Shown piece after piece: positions 1 to 8,042 of a stretch of DNA of 64,000 nt. The stretch lies in the NCBI GenBank assembly GCA_948442695.1, contig CAOJSF010000004.1:1-64000 (forward strand), in the 5' to 3' direction. The position numbers and the translations under genes are program-made. How positions within the stretch are numbered: the stretch's first letter is position 1; each line of letters opens with the position of its first letter. The notes beneath the pieces were generated by a model. It saw only the letters and a list, made by a program, of their open reading frames with translations. It was not told where the DNA came from and searched no databases. Source of the DNA: an uncultured Clostridia bacterium (lineage in GTDB: Bacteria > Bacillota > Clostridia > Christensenellales > UBA1242).

Positions 1-12
1 ATTTATCTCTAC

Positions 13-63
13 CCGGGACTATCACATCTTTGATGTGTGCAGACTCCCGTCTGCCAAACCCGG
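13..63. other. Three-way-junction inverted-repeat element
   Basis: An outer stem CCGGG (13-17) / CCCGG (59-63) encloses two perfect hairpins: CACATC-TTT-GATGTG (23-37) and CAGAC-TCCC-GTCTG (40-53). It is much more GC-rich than the flanks, as expected of a structured RNA. I compared it from memory with tRNA, 5S rRNA, SRP RNA, tmRNA, RNase P RNA and common riboswitches and could not match it. The strand is unknown. Sequence left of the window could be part of it. Confidence 0.45.
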
Positions 64-161
64 ACCCTTGTCACGGTTGAAATTTCCTCATAAATATTTT
101 TATTTGTTTATAATTTAGATTTTGCTTATCATAATAACACAGAAAGTCTCCTAATTTACTT

Positions 162-192
162 AAAAACATCACTAATAATAGTGATGTTTTTT
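162..192. terminator. Bidirectional hairpin terminator
   Basis: The stem AAAAACATCAC / GTGATGTTTTT has a short AT loop and is flanked by A and T runs, so it can work on both strands. It could end a plus-strand transcript through the structured element at 13-63 and the minus-strand transcript of the gene at 310-705. Confidence 0.75.
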
Positions 193-309
193 TAATAATT
201 ATTATTTTTCGTGTTATTTTCTCTCGTTTCTAAAAAAAGTCTAAAACGCATGGCATTTTAAACTTATTAGTATCGATTTTATAATAAAATTTTCGATTAA
301 AAAAATAAA

Positions 310-705
310 CTAATTCAATTCAATTTCAGAATCTTTATTATTGGCTTTAATATACAAATCAGCAAATTCTTTTAAAACAAATGCGACGCGACCAAAATCA
401 TCACCTATTAATTTAGTTGAAAATTCTGGAAAATCAACAGTCAAACCGCTTTCTGTTTCTTCAAGATTCACATGAAAAACTTCATTATATTTTTTACAAA
501 CATTTTTCAGGCTATCATTATCATATATTACTGTATTGATTTTTCTTATAAGTTGAGATTCAACTATTCCCTCTAAACTTTCATTTCTATTTCTTGCTCT
601 ATCCAACTCATTAGCATCTATAATCAGAAATGAATTATCACTCTCTAATATTTTTGTAGCAAGATCTCTTTTTGCTCTATAATTACCTGACAATAAAACA
701 ACCAT
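310..705 (-). CDS. Hypothetical protein, 131 aa
   Basis: I do not recognise this protein. It opens with a hydrophobic beta-like segment (VVLLSG, residues 2-7) followed by a basic helix, which recalls the start of a nucleotide-binding fold, but there is no Walker A motif. No signal peptide or membrane segment is visible, so it is probably cytosolic. The start has a strong AGGAGG ribosome binding site, and a promoter lies 27-54 bases upstream. It is a single-gene unit, with a hairpin terminator downstream. Coding is well supported by promoter, ribosome binding site and terminator; function is unknown. Confidence 0.7.
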   Translation of the reverse strand: MVVLLSGNYRAKRDLATKILESDNSFLIIDANELDRARNRNESLEGIVESQLIRKINTVIYDNDSLKNVCKKYNEVFHVNLEETESGLTVDFPEFSTKLIGDDFGRVAFVLKEFADLYIKANNKDSEIELN

Positions 706-731
706 ATATACCTCCTTTTTGCTTTAGTTTA

Positions 732-759
732 ATTATACCTAAAATAAACCAAATTGCAA
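732..759 (-). promoter_or_regulatory. Sigma-A-type promoter of the 310-705 gene
   Basis: Read on the minus strand: -35 TTGCAA (754-759), 16-bp spacer, -10 TATAAT (732-737). Confidence 0.7.
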
Positions 760-812
760 TATCTTTTTAAATAAATATAAAAAAACAAGTCTCACTTATT
801 TTTGAAGATTTG

Positions 813-1148
813 TTACATTTCAATTTCATCTTCAAAATCATCAGTAAAACTTGTTTTTTCGTAACTGTTTGTTCTGTCTGCATATGCTCTTTCAGTGGCT
901 TCATTTTTAAGACGATATTTCATTGAATATGCAAATATTGTCCCTATATTTACAAGACCTGAAAAGATAGCAAGTGTGCCAGCCCAATCAGTGTTTTTAA
1001 CTAATCCCAACAAACTGCCTACGAATAGTCCTACACAAGGCACTAAACATAAAGCATGTTTCATTCCAGAAACCATAGCCATTTTAAAGCCATTTTTGGT
1101 TTTTAATGTAGGATTTAGTTTTTCGAATTCACTAATTTTTCCTTTCAT
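813..1148 (-). CDS. Small membrane protein, 111 aa
   Basis: Two hydrophobic segments (about residues 30-52 and 57-75) suggest a two-pass membrane protein. A short basic N-terminus precedes them, and an acidic C-terminal tail ends DDFEDEIEM. The first segment carries GLFVGSLLGLV, a Gly-rich helix suited to helix packing. It has its own promoter and a GAGGTG ribosome binding site. The plus-strand reading frame over the same bases is a shadow: it lacks a ribosome binding site and has unusual composition. No family is recognised. Confidence 0.7.
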   Translation of the reverse strand: MKGKISEFEKLNPTLKTKNGFKMAMVSGMKHALCLVPCVGLFVGSLLGLVKNTDWAGTLAIFSGLVNIGTIFAYSMKYRLKNEATERAYADRTNSYEKTSFTDDFEDEIEM

Positions 1149-1165
1149 TTTTCACCTCGTCAGAT

Positions 1166-1194
1166 ATTATACTACAAATGAAATTAAAAATCAA
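1166..1194 (-). promoter_or_regulatory. Sigma-A-type promoter of the 813-1148 gene
   Basis: Minus strand: -35 TTGATT (1189-1194), 17-bp spacer, -10 TATAAT (1166-1171), shortly upstream of the start codon. Confidence 0.75.
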
Positions 1195-1321
1195 GAGAAA
1201 TTTGTAAATTTTTATAATATTTTAGATAAAATTAAATAATTTTATATTTTGTCTTATTTTTAATATTTTTCATCAAGAATTTAGCATAAAAATTGATAAT
1301 TATAACAAAATTTATAAATTC

Positions 1322-1353
1322 AAAAAAAAGGTAAAAATTTCTACCTTTTTTCT
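1322..1353. terminator. Hairpin terminator downstream of dnaE
   Basis: AAAAAGGTA / TACCTTTTT stem with an 8-base loop, with A and T runs on both sides. It lies 120 bases past the dnaE stop codon. The rest of 1195-1472 is AT-rich and I see no gene in it. Confidence 0.65.
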
Positions 1354-1472
1354 TTTATTTATATTTGTAATTTTAATTATCAATACTATAAATTTTTTTC
1401 AAGGTGTTTAACCTTTTAATATAATATCACTATTTTTCATTAAAAATATTAAATATGATTTTTTATATTATA

Positions 1473-4400
1473 TTATCTTATAATAACATTTTCTTCACCT
1501 AAAAGCCCTATAAGTTCATTTGTCAAATAGTTGTTGATTTCAACTTTTACATTGAATGAAAAAACAGTGTTTGAAGTTGTACATTTGATAATTATTGAAC
1601 TATTGCCTGGATAACTTGTTGCAATCTGTTTGACACCATTATATAAACTTGCATTTTGAGTGTTGAATCTCAGATAGACCTTTTTATCTTGAACAGGCTG
1701 TTGTATTTCCCCTTCTTCCTTTTTATCCCATGGAATCAGTGACTCTGCAATTACACATGGAGATTTGCCGTCTCTGATAGAAATTTTACCTTTTACAGTA
1801 ATAAGACCATCTTCAACAGCAATATCTTTATAGCGAGTATATAACTTACTGAAAAGCATTACATCAAAAGTGCCATATAAGTCTTCAACAGTGAGAAAGG
1901 CCATATTCCCTGATTTTGTCATAATCTTTTTAATTGCTTTGATTATTCCGCCACCAACAATCTGTTGACCATCTTTTACAAAATTGTCAACTACTTCTTC
2001 ACCAACTTCTTCATCCTCTTCAGAACTTATAAAATTGACTTCATTTGATTCTCTTCCACCTTCTTCATCATCGCTATCAAATTCTTCAGAAGCAATCTCC
2101 GGCAACATATCGGAAGTAAAATTGAATTTTTCATATTTATCAAGATAATCATCTAGCGGATGGCCTGAAAGATAAATTCCTACATAATCTTTTTCATATT
2201 TTAAGAGTGTATCTTTGTTGTATTCTTTAATATTTGGATATTCTATTTTATTTAACATCTGCGTTTCTTCAACAAATGTATCGAAAAAAGAAAATTGTCC
2301 AGTTGCTTTTGCTTTTCGGTCAACACTTACAAGTTCCATATACTTAGGAAATGCTTCCATAAGTTGACTACGTGCATGACCAAAGCAATCAAACGCCCCA
2401 CTTAAAATAAGTGCTTCCATTGATTTTTTATTAAGTGAATTTGAGGAAACTCTACGAGTAAAATCTTCAAGTCCTGTGAAATCTCCGCCTCTATTACGCT
2501 CTGCAACTATCGTATCAATAAGCACTGTTCCCACGTGTTTTAAAGCACCCAAACCAAAACGGATATTTCCGTTTTCAACTTTAAATTCTGTATAAGACTT
2601 ATTAATATCAGGTGGATAAATTTCAAATCCTTCCACTTTTGCATAGTTTGTATATTTCTTGACTGAGTCTGCGTTTGTAATTCTGTTGTTTAAAACTGCT
2701 GTAAGATATTCAACTTCATAATGGGCCTTTAAATATCCTGTTTGATAGGCAACATAGGCATATGCTGCAGCGTGAGACTTGTTGAAAGCATAACCAGCAA
2801 ACTTAGCCATTTGTTCAAACACTCGTTCTGAAACTTCAGCGTCATGACCGAGTGCAAGAGCACCAGGGATAGGTTTAAGTTTGCCCTCTGGATCCTGCCA
2901 ACCATAAATGAATTTCTTCTTTTCTGGAGGCAATTTCTCAGGTTTTTTCTTACTCATAATACGTCGAACATTATCCGCACCGCCCAAACTGAAGCCTGCC
3001 ATAACCTGAAAGATTTTCATAACCTGCTCTTGATACACAATACATCCATAGGACATATTTAGAATAGGTTCAAGACATGGGTCTTCATATTCAATCTGTT
3101 CTGGGTTTTTCTTACCTTTAATGAATTTTGGAATAAAGTCCATAGGACCTGGACGATAGAGGGAAATCCCCGCAATGATGTCTTCTAGGCTGGTTGGTTG
3201 AAGGTCTTTCATGAACTTCTTCATACCGCCACCTTCAAGTTGGAAAACCGCTTCAGTCCTACCCGCACTTATCATTTTATAAACCGCTGGGTCATCATAA
3301 CTCATTTGAGTGAAATCAATTTCAACCCCATGAATTTCCTTGATATACTTAATAGCCTTATGTATATCGGTAAGAGTTCTAAGCCCCAAAAAGTCCATCT
3401 TAAGAAGACCTAAATGCTCAAGTTCTGTCATATCAAACTGAGTAATTTCATCATTTCCGCTCTTAGCCATAGGCACATGGTCGTAAACTGGGTCAGGGGC
3501 AATCAAGACACCAGCAGCATGCATTGAAACATTTCTAGGCACGCCTTCAAGTTTGATTGCCATATCGACAATACGCTTTATTTGTTCATCCTCTTCATAC
3601 ATTCTACGAAGTTCAGGAATAATATATTTTTCGTCTTCCTCTTTGCCAGTCTTTCCGAAATAATACTTAAGAACTGGAGGTTTATGTGTTGGCTTAAAAG
3701 GAATCTCCTTTGTGATTTTATCTACTTCAGCATAAGGAAAACGCAGAACTCTGGCAACATCTTTGATTGCGTTTTTTGCCTGCATATTTCCAAAAGTTAC
3801 AATGTTGGAAACATGGTCTGAACCATATCGTCTTTTTGCATATTCAATAACCTCGCCACGCCTATCCATGCAAAAGTCAACGTCAAAGTCGGGCATGGAA
3901 ACACGTTCTGGATTGATAAATCGGTCAAAGAAGAGGTCATACTTCATAGGATCAACCTGAGTAATGCCTGTTGTATAAGCAACCAAACTTCCCGCGCCAG
4001 AGCCTCTGCCTGGTCCAACAGGAATGTCATTCTCTCTGGCAAAATTGATATAATCCCAAACAATCAAGAAATATTCAACATATCCCAGGTTATGTATGGT
4101 TGTAAGTTCCATTTCAAGCCTTTCTTCATATTCTTTTGGAACCTCTTTATAATTGCGTTTAAGCCCCTCCCAGGCAAGCCTAGAAAGAAATTCATAAGGC
4201 TCTTCACCTGTATCTGGCACATATTTTGGGATGAAGTTGTCGGTTGCACCCAGTTTATCTTCATCAGGGATCAAAGAATTTCCAGATTCTGCAGCCTCCC
4301 TAAGCGACTTTGTCTTAATTGAAACATTGCATTTATCAGCAATTTCAAGTGTCCTGTCAAGTGCCTCAGAAAATCCTGGCAAAGCCTCTTCCATTTCTTC

Positions 4401-5132
4401 GTAGGTTTTAAAATAGAATTCGTTGGTTGAAAACTTCATTCTGTCAGGGTCATCAATGGTTTTTCCCATCTGCACACACATAAGAACGTCCTGAAGTTCT
4501 GCATCCTCTTTTTCAAGATAATGGACATCATTTGTGGCAACAAGAGGAATATTCAACCTTTCGCTCATTTCACTAAGTTTTATAAGCACTTCTCGCTCTT
4601 CCGGAATCCCATGATCCTGAATTTCAAGATAGAAATCATCTCCAAAAAGATTTTTAAACCACAAAGCCAGCCTTTCAGCCTCATCAAACTCACGCCTCAT
4701 AATTGCCTGAGGTATATGCCCAGCAAGGCAGGCTGAAAGACAGATAAGCCCCTCGCTATGTTTCTCTAAAAGAGCATAATCGATTCTAGGTTTATAATAC
4801 ATTCCATCTAAATAAGCAAAGGATGAAAGTTTTAAAAGATTTTGATAACCCTCATTGTTTTTTGCAAGCAAAATAAGGTGACCTGTATCACCTCGATTTG
4901 TCCTCGATTTCATATCATTACAGATATAAAATTCCTCACCTACAATAGGCTTGATTCCCTTTTGAACACAGGCTTCAAAAAACTTTATTACGCCATGCAT
5001 ATTGCCATGGTCAGTAATTGCAATAGATTTCCAACCACGCTCTTTGACCATATCGACAAGCCTTTCAATTCGTGCAAGACCGTCAAGCAAACTAAACTCA
5101 GTATGAACGTGCAAATGAACAAACTCTTTCAT
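1473..5132 (-). CDS. dnaE: DNA polymerase III subunit alpha (DnaE type)
   Basis: Replicative or lesion-bypass polymerase of the C family, 1219 aa, usual length for DnaE. The N-terminal PHP domain starts HLHVHTEFS (residues 6-14) and keeps its histidines. The palm has GPGRGSGAGS (373-382), the Asp cluster PDFDVDF (414-420) and the third catalytic Asp in KMDFLGLRTLT (D580). A helix-hairpin-helix region lies around 840-900 and an OB-fold around 1055-1140. QFSFF (946-950) looks like a sliding-clamp-binding motif. The stretch 1012-1050 just before the OB-fold is very acidic and looks like an insertion. No exonuclease domain of the PolC type is present. The start has GGGGGAGAG directly upstream. 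It follows whiA at 189 bases. Confidence 0.97.
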   Translation of the reverse strand: MKEFVHLHVHTEFSLLDGLARIERLVDMVKERGWKSIAITDHGNMHGVIKFFEACVQKGIKPIVGEEFYICNDMKSRTNRGDTGHLILLAKNNEGYQNLLKLSSFAYLDGMYYKPRIDYALLEKHSEGLICLSACLAGHIPQAIMRREFDEAERLALWFKNLFGDDFYLEIQDHGIPEEREVLIKLSEMSERLNIPLVATNDVHYLEKEDAELQDVLMCVQMGKTIDDPDRMKFSTNEFYFKTYEEMEEALPGFSEALDRTLEIADKCNVSIKTKSLREAAESGNSLIPDEDKLGATDNFIPKYVPDTGEEPYEFLSRLAWEGLKRNYKEVPKEYEERLEMELTTIHNLGYVEYFLIVWDYINFARENDIPVGPGRGSGAGSLVAYTTGITQVDPMKYDLFFDRFINPERVSMPDFDVDFCMDRRGEVIEYAKRRYGSDHVSNIVTFGNMQAKNAIKDVARVLRFPYAEVDKITKEIPFKPTHKPPVLKYYFGKTGKEEDEKYIIPELRRMYEEDEQIKRIVDMAIKLEGVPRNVSMHAAGVLIAPDPVYDHVPMAKSGNDEITQFDMTELEHLGLLKMDFLGLRTLTDIHKAIKYIKEIHGVEIDFTQMSYDDPAVYKMISAGRTEAVFQLEGGGMKKFMKDLQPTSLEDIIAGISLYRPGPMDFIPKFIKGKKNPEQIEYEDPCLEPILNMSYGCIVYQEQVMKIFQVMAGFSLGGADNVRRIMSKKKPEKLPPEKKKFIYGWQDPEGKLKPIPGALALGHDAEVSERVFEQMAKFAGYAFNKSHAAAYAYVAYQTGYLKAHYEVEYLTAVLNNRITNADSVKKYTNYAKVEGFEIYPPDINKSYTEFKVENGNIRFGLGALKHVGTVLIDTIVAERNRGGDFTGLEDFTRRVSSNSLNKKSMEALILSGAFDCFGHARSQLMEAFPKYMELVSVDRKAKATGQFSFFDTFVEETQMLNKIEYPNIKEYNKDTLLKYEKDYVGIYLSGHPLDDYLDKYEKFNFTSDMLPEIASEEFDSDDEEGGRESNEVNFISSEEDEEVGEEVVDNFVKDGQQIVGGGIIKAIKKIMTKSGNMAFLTVEDLYGTFDVMLFSKLYTRYKDIAVEDGLITVKGKISIRDGKSPCVIAESLIPWDKKEEGEIQQPVQDKKVYLRFNTQNASLYNGVKQIATSYPGNSSIIIKCTTSNTVFSFNVKVEINNYLTNELIGLLGEENVIIR

Positions 5133-5321
5133 CTCTCCCCCAAATAAACTAAATAAAAACTTCTATGAATATAAAACTGAAAAACAATCATTTTCTAATC
5201 GGCTTTATATGCTTGAGTATGATAAATCAAAGCAAAAAATAAAAAAATTACAAAAATAATAAATTACATCATCAGAATTTCAACATTTCATCCGACCTAA
5301 AACACATATTTATTTTAATAT

Positions 5322-6284
5322 TTACTCTTTAAGCAAATCTGCAATCTTTAAAAGGCGTCTAAAACGATGATTTAGACCGCTTTTTGTAAGTTTGATTGTT
5401 GATAAGGCAAGCAACTCTTCCATGCTCTCTTGCGGATTTGCCAGCCTCAAAACAGCAACCTCCTGCAAGTCTTCAGGCAAACTTTCAAGCCCTATTTTTT
5501 TGTTTATAAGATTGATTGCTGAAATTTGTTTCAAACTCGCCTCAACAGTCTTGTTTATATTTGCATTTATGCAATTCACCTGCCTGTTTACAGTATTTCG
5601 AAGTTCTCTCTTCGCCATTTCATCAGAAAGGTCAAGCACACATTTTGTCGCCCCCAAAAGTGCAAGCAGGTCTTTGATTGACTCGCTATCTTTTATATAA
5701 AGCACATAAATCTTTCTGCGAATTGCCACCTTGCTGTTGATATTAAAACACTTTAAAACTTGACAAATTCCATCCAGATAAGCATCATGATGTGATGCAA
5801 ACTCTACATGATAGCCTGTTGTGGGCAGACGTGAACCTAACTCACTCAATTTTATGCTAGAAGTCGCACAACCAACATAAGCCCCCTTTAAAAATGCTTT
5901 TTTGGTTTCTTCATCCGCAATTATGTTGCTGTCAATTTCACCACCCAAATTAAACTGACCATTGCTGTCTATAATTGAGCAATCTTTAAGCACCTGCATA
6001 GAAATTTCCTTTGGAAATCTTATGCGATAATATGTTGTTTTGTTAATGATGTGGTCATCTGAAATATCAAGCGTGAGTTTTTCACCATACAGGCGTTCAA
6101 CAAGTGATTCTATATACTGATAAATTTCCTTGAAATCTGTAATAAGGTCGACATAAAAACTTTCACTATTTCGAGTGATTGTTCCACAAGCGTGCAATAG
6201 AGCAGATAAAAAAGCCTGTCCGCAATCTGCGTCCTCAATCTGCTCTTCAATTATTTCAAGTTTACTATCCTTTGCAAAACTCAA
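5322..6284 (-). CDS. whiA: Sporulation/division regulator WhiA
   Basis: WhiA is a DNA-binding protein with an N-terminal LAGLIDADG-like domain and a C-terminal helix-turn-helix; in Firmicutes it affects division and chromosome segregation, in actinobacteria sporulation. The 320 aa length fits. Visible family features are AFLSALLHACGTI near residue 24, FLKGAYVGCATSS near 130, and the C-terminal HTH ending LTKSGLNHRFRRLLKIADLL. It starts 2 bases after the PHP gene stop, so the two are one operon. In many Firmicutes rapZ and yvcK separate a PHP gene from whiA or precede whiA; neither is here. Confidence 0.95.
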   Translation of the reverse strand: MSFAKDSKLEIIEEQIEDADCGQAFLSALLHACGTITRNSESFYVDLITDFKEIYQYIESLVERLYGEKLTLDISDDHIINKTTYYRIRFPKEISMQVLKDCSIIDSNGQFNLGGEIDSNIIADEETKKAFLKGAYVGCATSSIKLSELGSRLPTTGYHVEFASHHDAYLDGICQVLKCFNINSKVAIRRKIYVLYIKDSESIKDLLALLGATKCVLDLSDEMAKRELRNTVNRQVNCINANINKTVEASLKQISAINLINKKIGLESLPEDLQEVAVLRLANPQESMEELLALSTIKLTKSGLNHRFRRLLKIADLLKE

Positions 6285-6286
6285 TT

Positions 6287-7048
6287 TTATCCCCTCTTTG
6301 CCGAAAATTTTGGCAACTTATTTATATTTACAATTTGAGAAAGTGGCAAGTCCAGCTTAAAAATAGTGTTGATTGCATTATTGCACTCTCCCACTCTCTC
6401 TGGACTATGTGCGTCTGAGTCAACTATAAACTTGACACCTTCTTCAGCCATAATCAAAAGTTCTCTGTCAGTGAAATTTATTCTCTTGCCATTAAGTTCA
6501 ATTAAAATCCCCTTTTCCTTAGCCAGTCTTGCAACCGCAAGAGTGTCAGTTGGGAAACCATAATTGAGATGTGTGATAATATCAATAGGATATTTATCAA
6601 TAGCCCTTAAAAATGAAGTTGTATTTCTACTTAATCTTTCTTTGCTGGGTGCGTATGGCGAGCCAAACAAATTTGCAAGAGTAAGTTTAAAAGTATCATC
6701 AAAAGAATTTGCTTTGACAAGAGTATGATGTCCCATAAGCAAAATGTCCAAAAATTCGAAATCACTCTCTTTAATGTCAATATCACCCATTTGCGAAATC
6801 AAATTTGCTTCAACTCCTAAGAGAATATCAACGCCAGTGACCTCACGAGCATTTAAAATGTCATCCTTAACCTGTGACATATCACGCCTGCGAACCCCAT
6901 AGTAAACATGATTAAAGCCATGGTCGGTGATCGCAATTTGCTTAAGCCCTTTATTTAACGCAACAGAAGCGTTTTCTAAAACTGTCCCCTTGCCATGACC
7001 ATGTCGAGAATACTTTGTGTGAGTGTGATAATCGCCATATAAAATCAT
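6287..7048 (-). CDS. PHP-domain phosphoesterase
   Basis: Metal-dependent PHP superfamily hydrolase, 253 aa from the chosen ATG. Metal ligands appear in order: GDYHTHTKYSRHG near the N-terminus, AITDHGFNH, LGVEANLI, LLMGHH, IDIITHLN and FIVDSDAHSPERVG. The substrate is unknown; relatives include histidinol phosphatase and stand-alone PHP proteins beside whiA in Clostridia. An upstream in-frame ATG at 7075 exists, but GGAGG sits at the right distance only for the ATG at 7048. It is the first gene of an operon with whiA. Confidence 0.9.
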   Translation of the reverse strand: MILYGDYHTHTKYSRHGHGKGTVLENASVALNKGLKQIAITDHGFNHVYYGVRRRDMSQVKDDILNAREVTGVDILLGVEANLISQMGDIDIKESDFEFLDILLMGHHTLVKANSFDDTFKLTLANLFGSPYAPSKERLSRNTTSFLRAIDKYPIDIITHLNYGFPTDTLAVARLAKEKGILIELNGKRINFTDRELLIMAEEGVKFIVDSDAHSPERVGECNNAINTIFKLDLPLSQIVNINKLPKFSAKRG

Positions 7049-7124
7049 AAATCCTCCATAGATGTAAGAAAACACTCATCTTATTCGTGTTATTCCTCTA
7101 ATTCATAAAAAAACTGCTAAGATA

Positions 7125-7153
7125 AGTATAACTTTTTTTAGCAGATATGTCAA
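7125..7153 (-). promoter_or_regulatory. Promoter of the PHP-whiA operon, overlapping a hairpin
   Basis: Minus strand: -35 TTGACA (7148-7153), 17-bp spacer, -10 TATACT (7125-7130). The same DNA holds an inverted repeat CTGCTAA / TTAGCAG (7114-7120 and 7138-7144) followed on the minus strand by a T run, which looks like a terminator for dtd. Promoter and terminator therefore share bases. Confidence 0.7.
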
Positions 7154-7301
7154 TAAGATTAATCTAAAGAGAATTTTATTTTTATAACCTTGTAAACTTT
7201 TTATAAAGATGAAAAAGATTTCAATCTTTTTAAACTTATAAATCTTTATAAACATATTATTGTTTTTAAATACTGATAAAATAATAGATAAATTAAAGTA
7301 T

Positions 7302-7748
7302 TTAAATATTGTTGCTATCAAGCAAGATTGTCACCGGACCATCATTTAAAACATCAATTTTCATGTCTGCACCAAACACGCCCATTTTGACATTTATATT
7401 TTCCTGCATAAGACGAACTTGCATATCCTGATAAAGCATATTCGCCCTCTCAGGCTTTTCAGCATCAAAAAAACTAGGTCTGTTGCCATGAGAACAATCA
7501 GCAAATAAGGTAAACTGACTGACAAGCAAAATCTCCCCACCAACATCTTTAATTGAAAGATTCATTTTCCCATTTTCATCTTCAAAAACTCGCAATTTTG
7601 AAATTTTTAATGCCATTTTATCAATTTCGTCCTGACCGTCTCCAGTTCCAACACCAAAAAATACTACCAACCCCTTATCAATCTGAGATATTAGTTTGCC
7701 TTCCACTTTCAAATTTGCCGATAAAACTCTTTGAACAACAGCACGCAT
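7302..7748 (-). CDS. dtd: D-aminoacyl-tRNA deacylase
   Basis: Dtd removes D-amino acids (and glycine mischarged on tRNA-Ala) from tRNAs in the cytosol. The 148 aa length is typical. The start MRAVVQRV is characteristic of the family, and both active-site motifs are intact: SQFTLF (residues 97-102) and NDGPVT near the C-terminus. A 16-bp-spaced promoter precedes it. A weak AT-only hairpin near 7209-7230 may add to termination. It is a single-gene unit. Confidence 0.97.
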   Translation of the reverse strand: MRAVVQRVLSANLKVEGKLISQIDKGLVVFFGVGTGDGQDEIDKMALKISKLRVFEDENGKMNLSIKDVGGEILLVSQFTLFADCSHGNRPSFFDAEKPERANMLYQDMQVRLMQENINVKMGVFGADMKIDVLNDGPVTILLDSNNI

Positions 7749-7769
7749 AAATCACACTCCTTTTAAAAA

Positions 7770-7797
7770 ATTATATCATAAAAATATCAAAAATCAA
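7770..7797 (-). promoter_or_regulatory. Promoter of dtd
   Basis: Minus strand: -35 TTGATT (7792-7797), 16-bp spacer, -10 TATAAT (7770-7775). Confidence 0.65.
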
Positions 7798-7836
7798 AAC
7801 AGATAAAGTCCGATATGGCTTTTTTAATATTAATTA

Positions 7837-7997
7837 AAAGAAAACACTCGCTTCACTCCTGTTATTCTTGCGGTTCTAAAGAAAACACTCGCTTCGCTCC
7901 TGTTATTCTTGCGGTTCTAAAGAAAACACTCGCTTCGCTCCTGTTTCTCCTATCGTTCCTAAAGAAAACACCCGCTTCGCTCCTGTTTCCCCTCGTG
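7837..7997. repeat. 41-bp tandem repeat, about four copies
   Basis: Units start at 7837, 7878, 7919 and 7961 with AAAGAAAACACTCGCTTC. The first three units share 41 bp with very few changes; the last is partial and diverged. Each unit carries CGCTTCGCTCC (CGCTTCACTCC in the first), so on the minus strand three of the four contain GCGAAGC, a sequence known to form a very stable DNA mini-hairpin. A plus-strand open frame over the array gives a low-complexity peptide and I do not regard it as a gene. Confidence 0.85.
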
Positions 7998-7999
7998 CA

Positions 8000-8028
8000 A
8001 AAAAAAAGCACTTAATATTTTAAGTGCT
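8000..8028 (-). terminator. Rho-independent terminator of the 8043-9050 gene
   Basis: A perfect 9-bp stem AGCACTTAA / TTAAGTGCT with a TATT loop (8007-8028) is followed on the minus strand by a run of Ts. It begins 15 bases after the stop codon. Confidence 0.9.
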
Positions 8029-8042
8029 AATTATTATTTAAA

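Noticed and set aside
895..1239. Plus-strand open frame of 114 codons over the 813-1148 gene
   Set aside because: No ribosome binding site. The minus-strand frame has a consensus promoter and a good GAGGTG site, and the plus frame is its shadow.
7815..8015. Open frame or CRISPR in the 41-bp repeat array
   Set aside because: Repeats are contiguous without unique spacers, so it is not a CRISPR array, and the encoded peptide is only the repeat itself.
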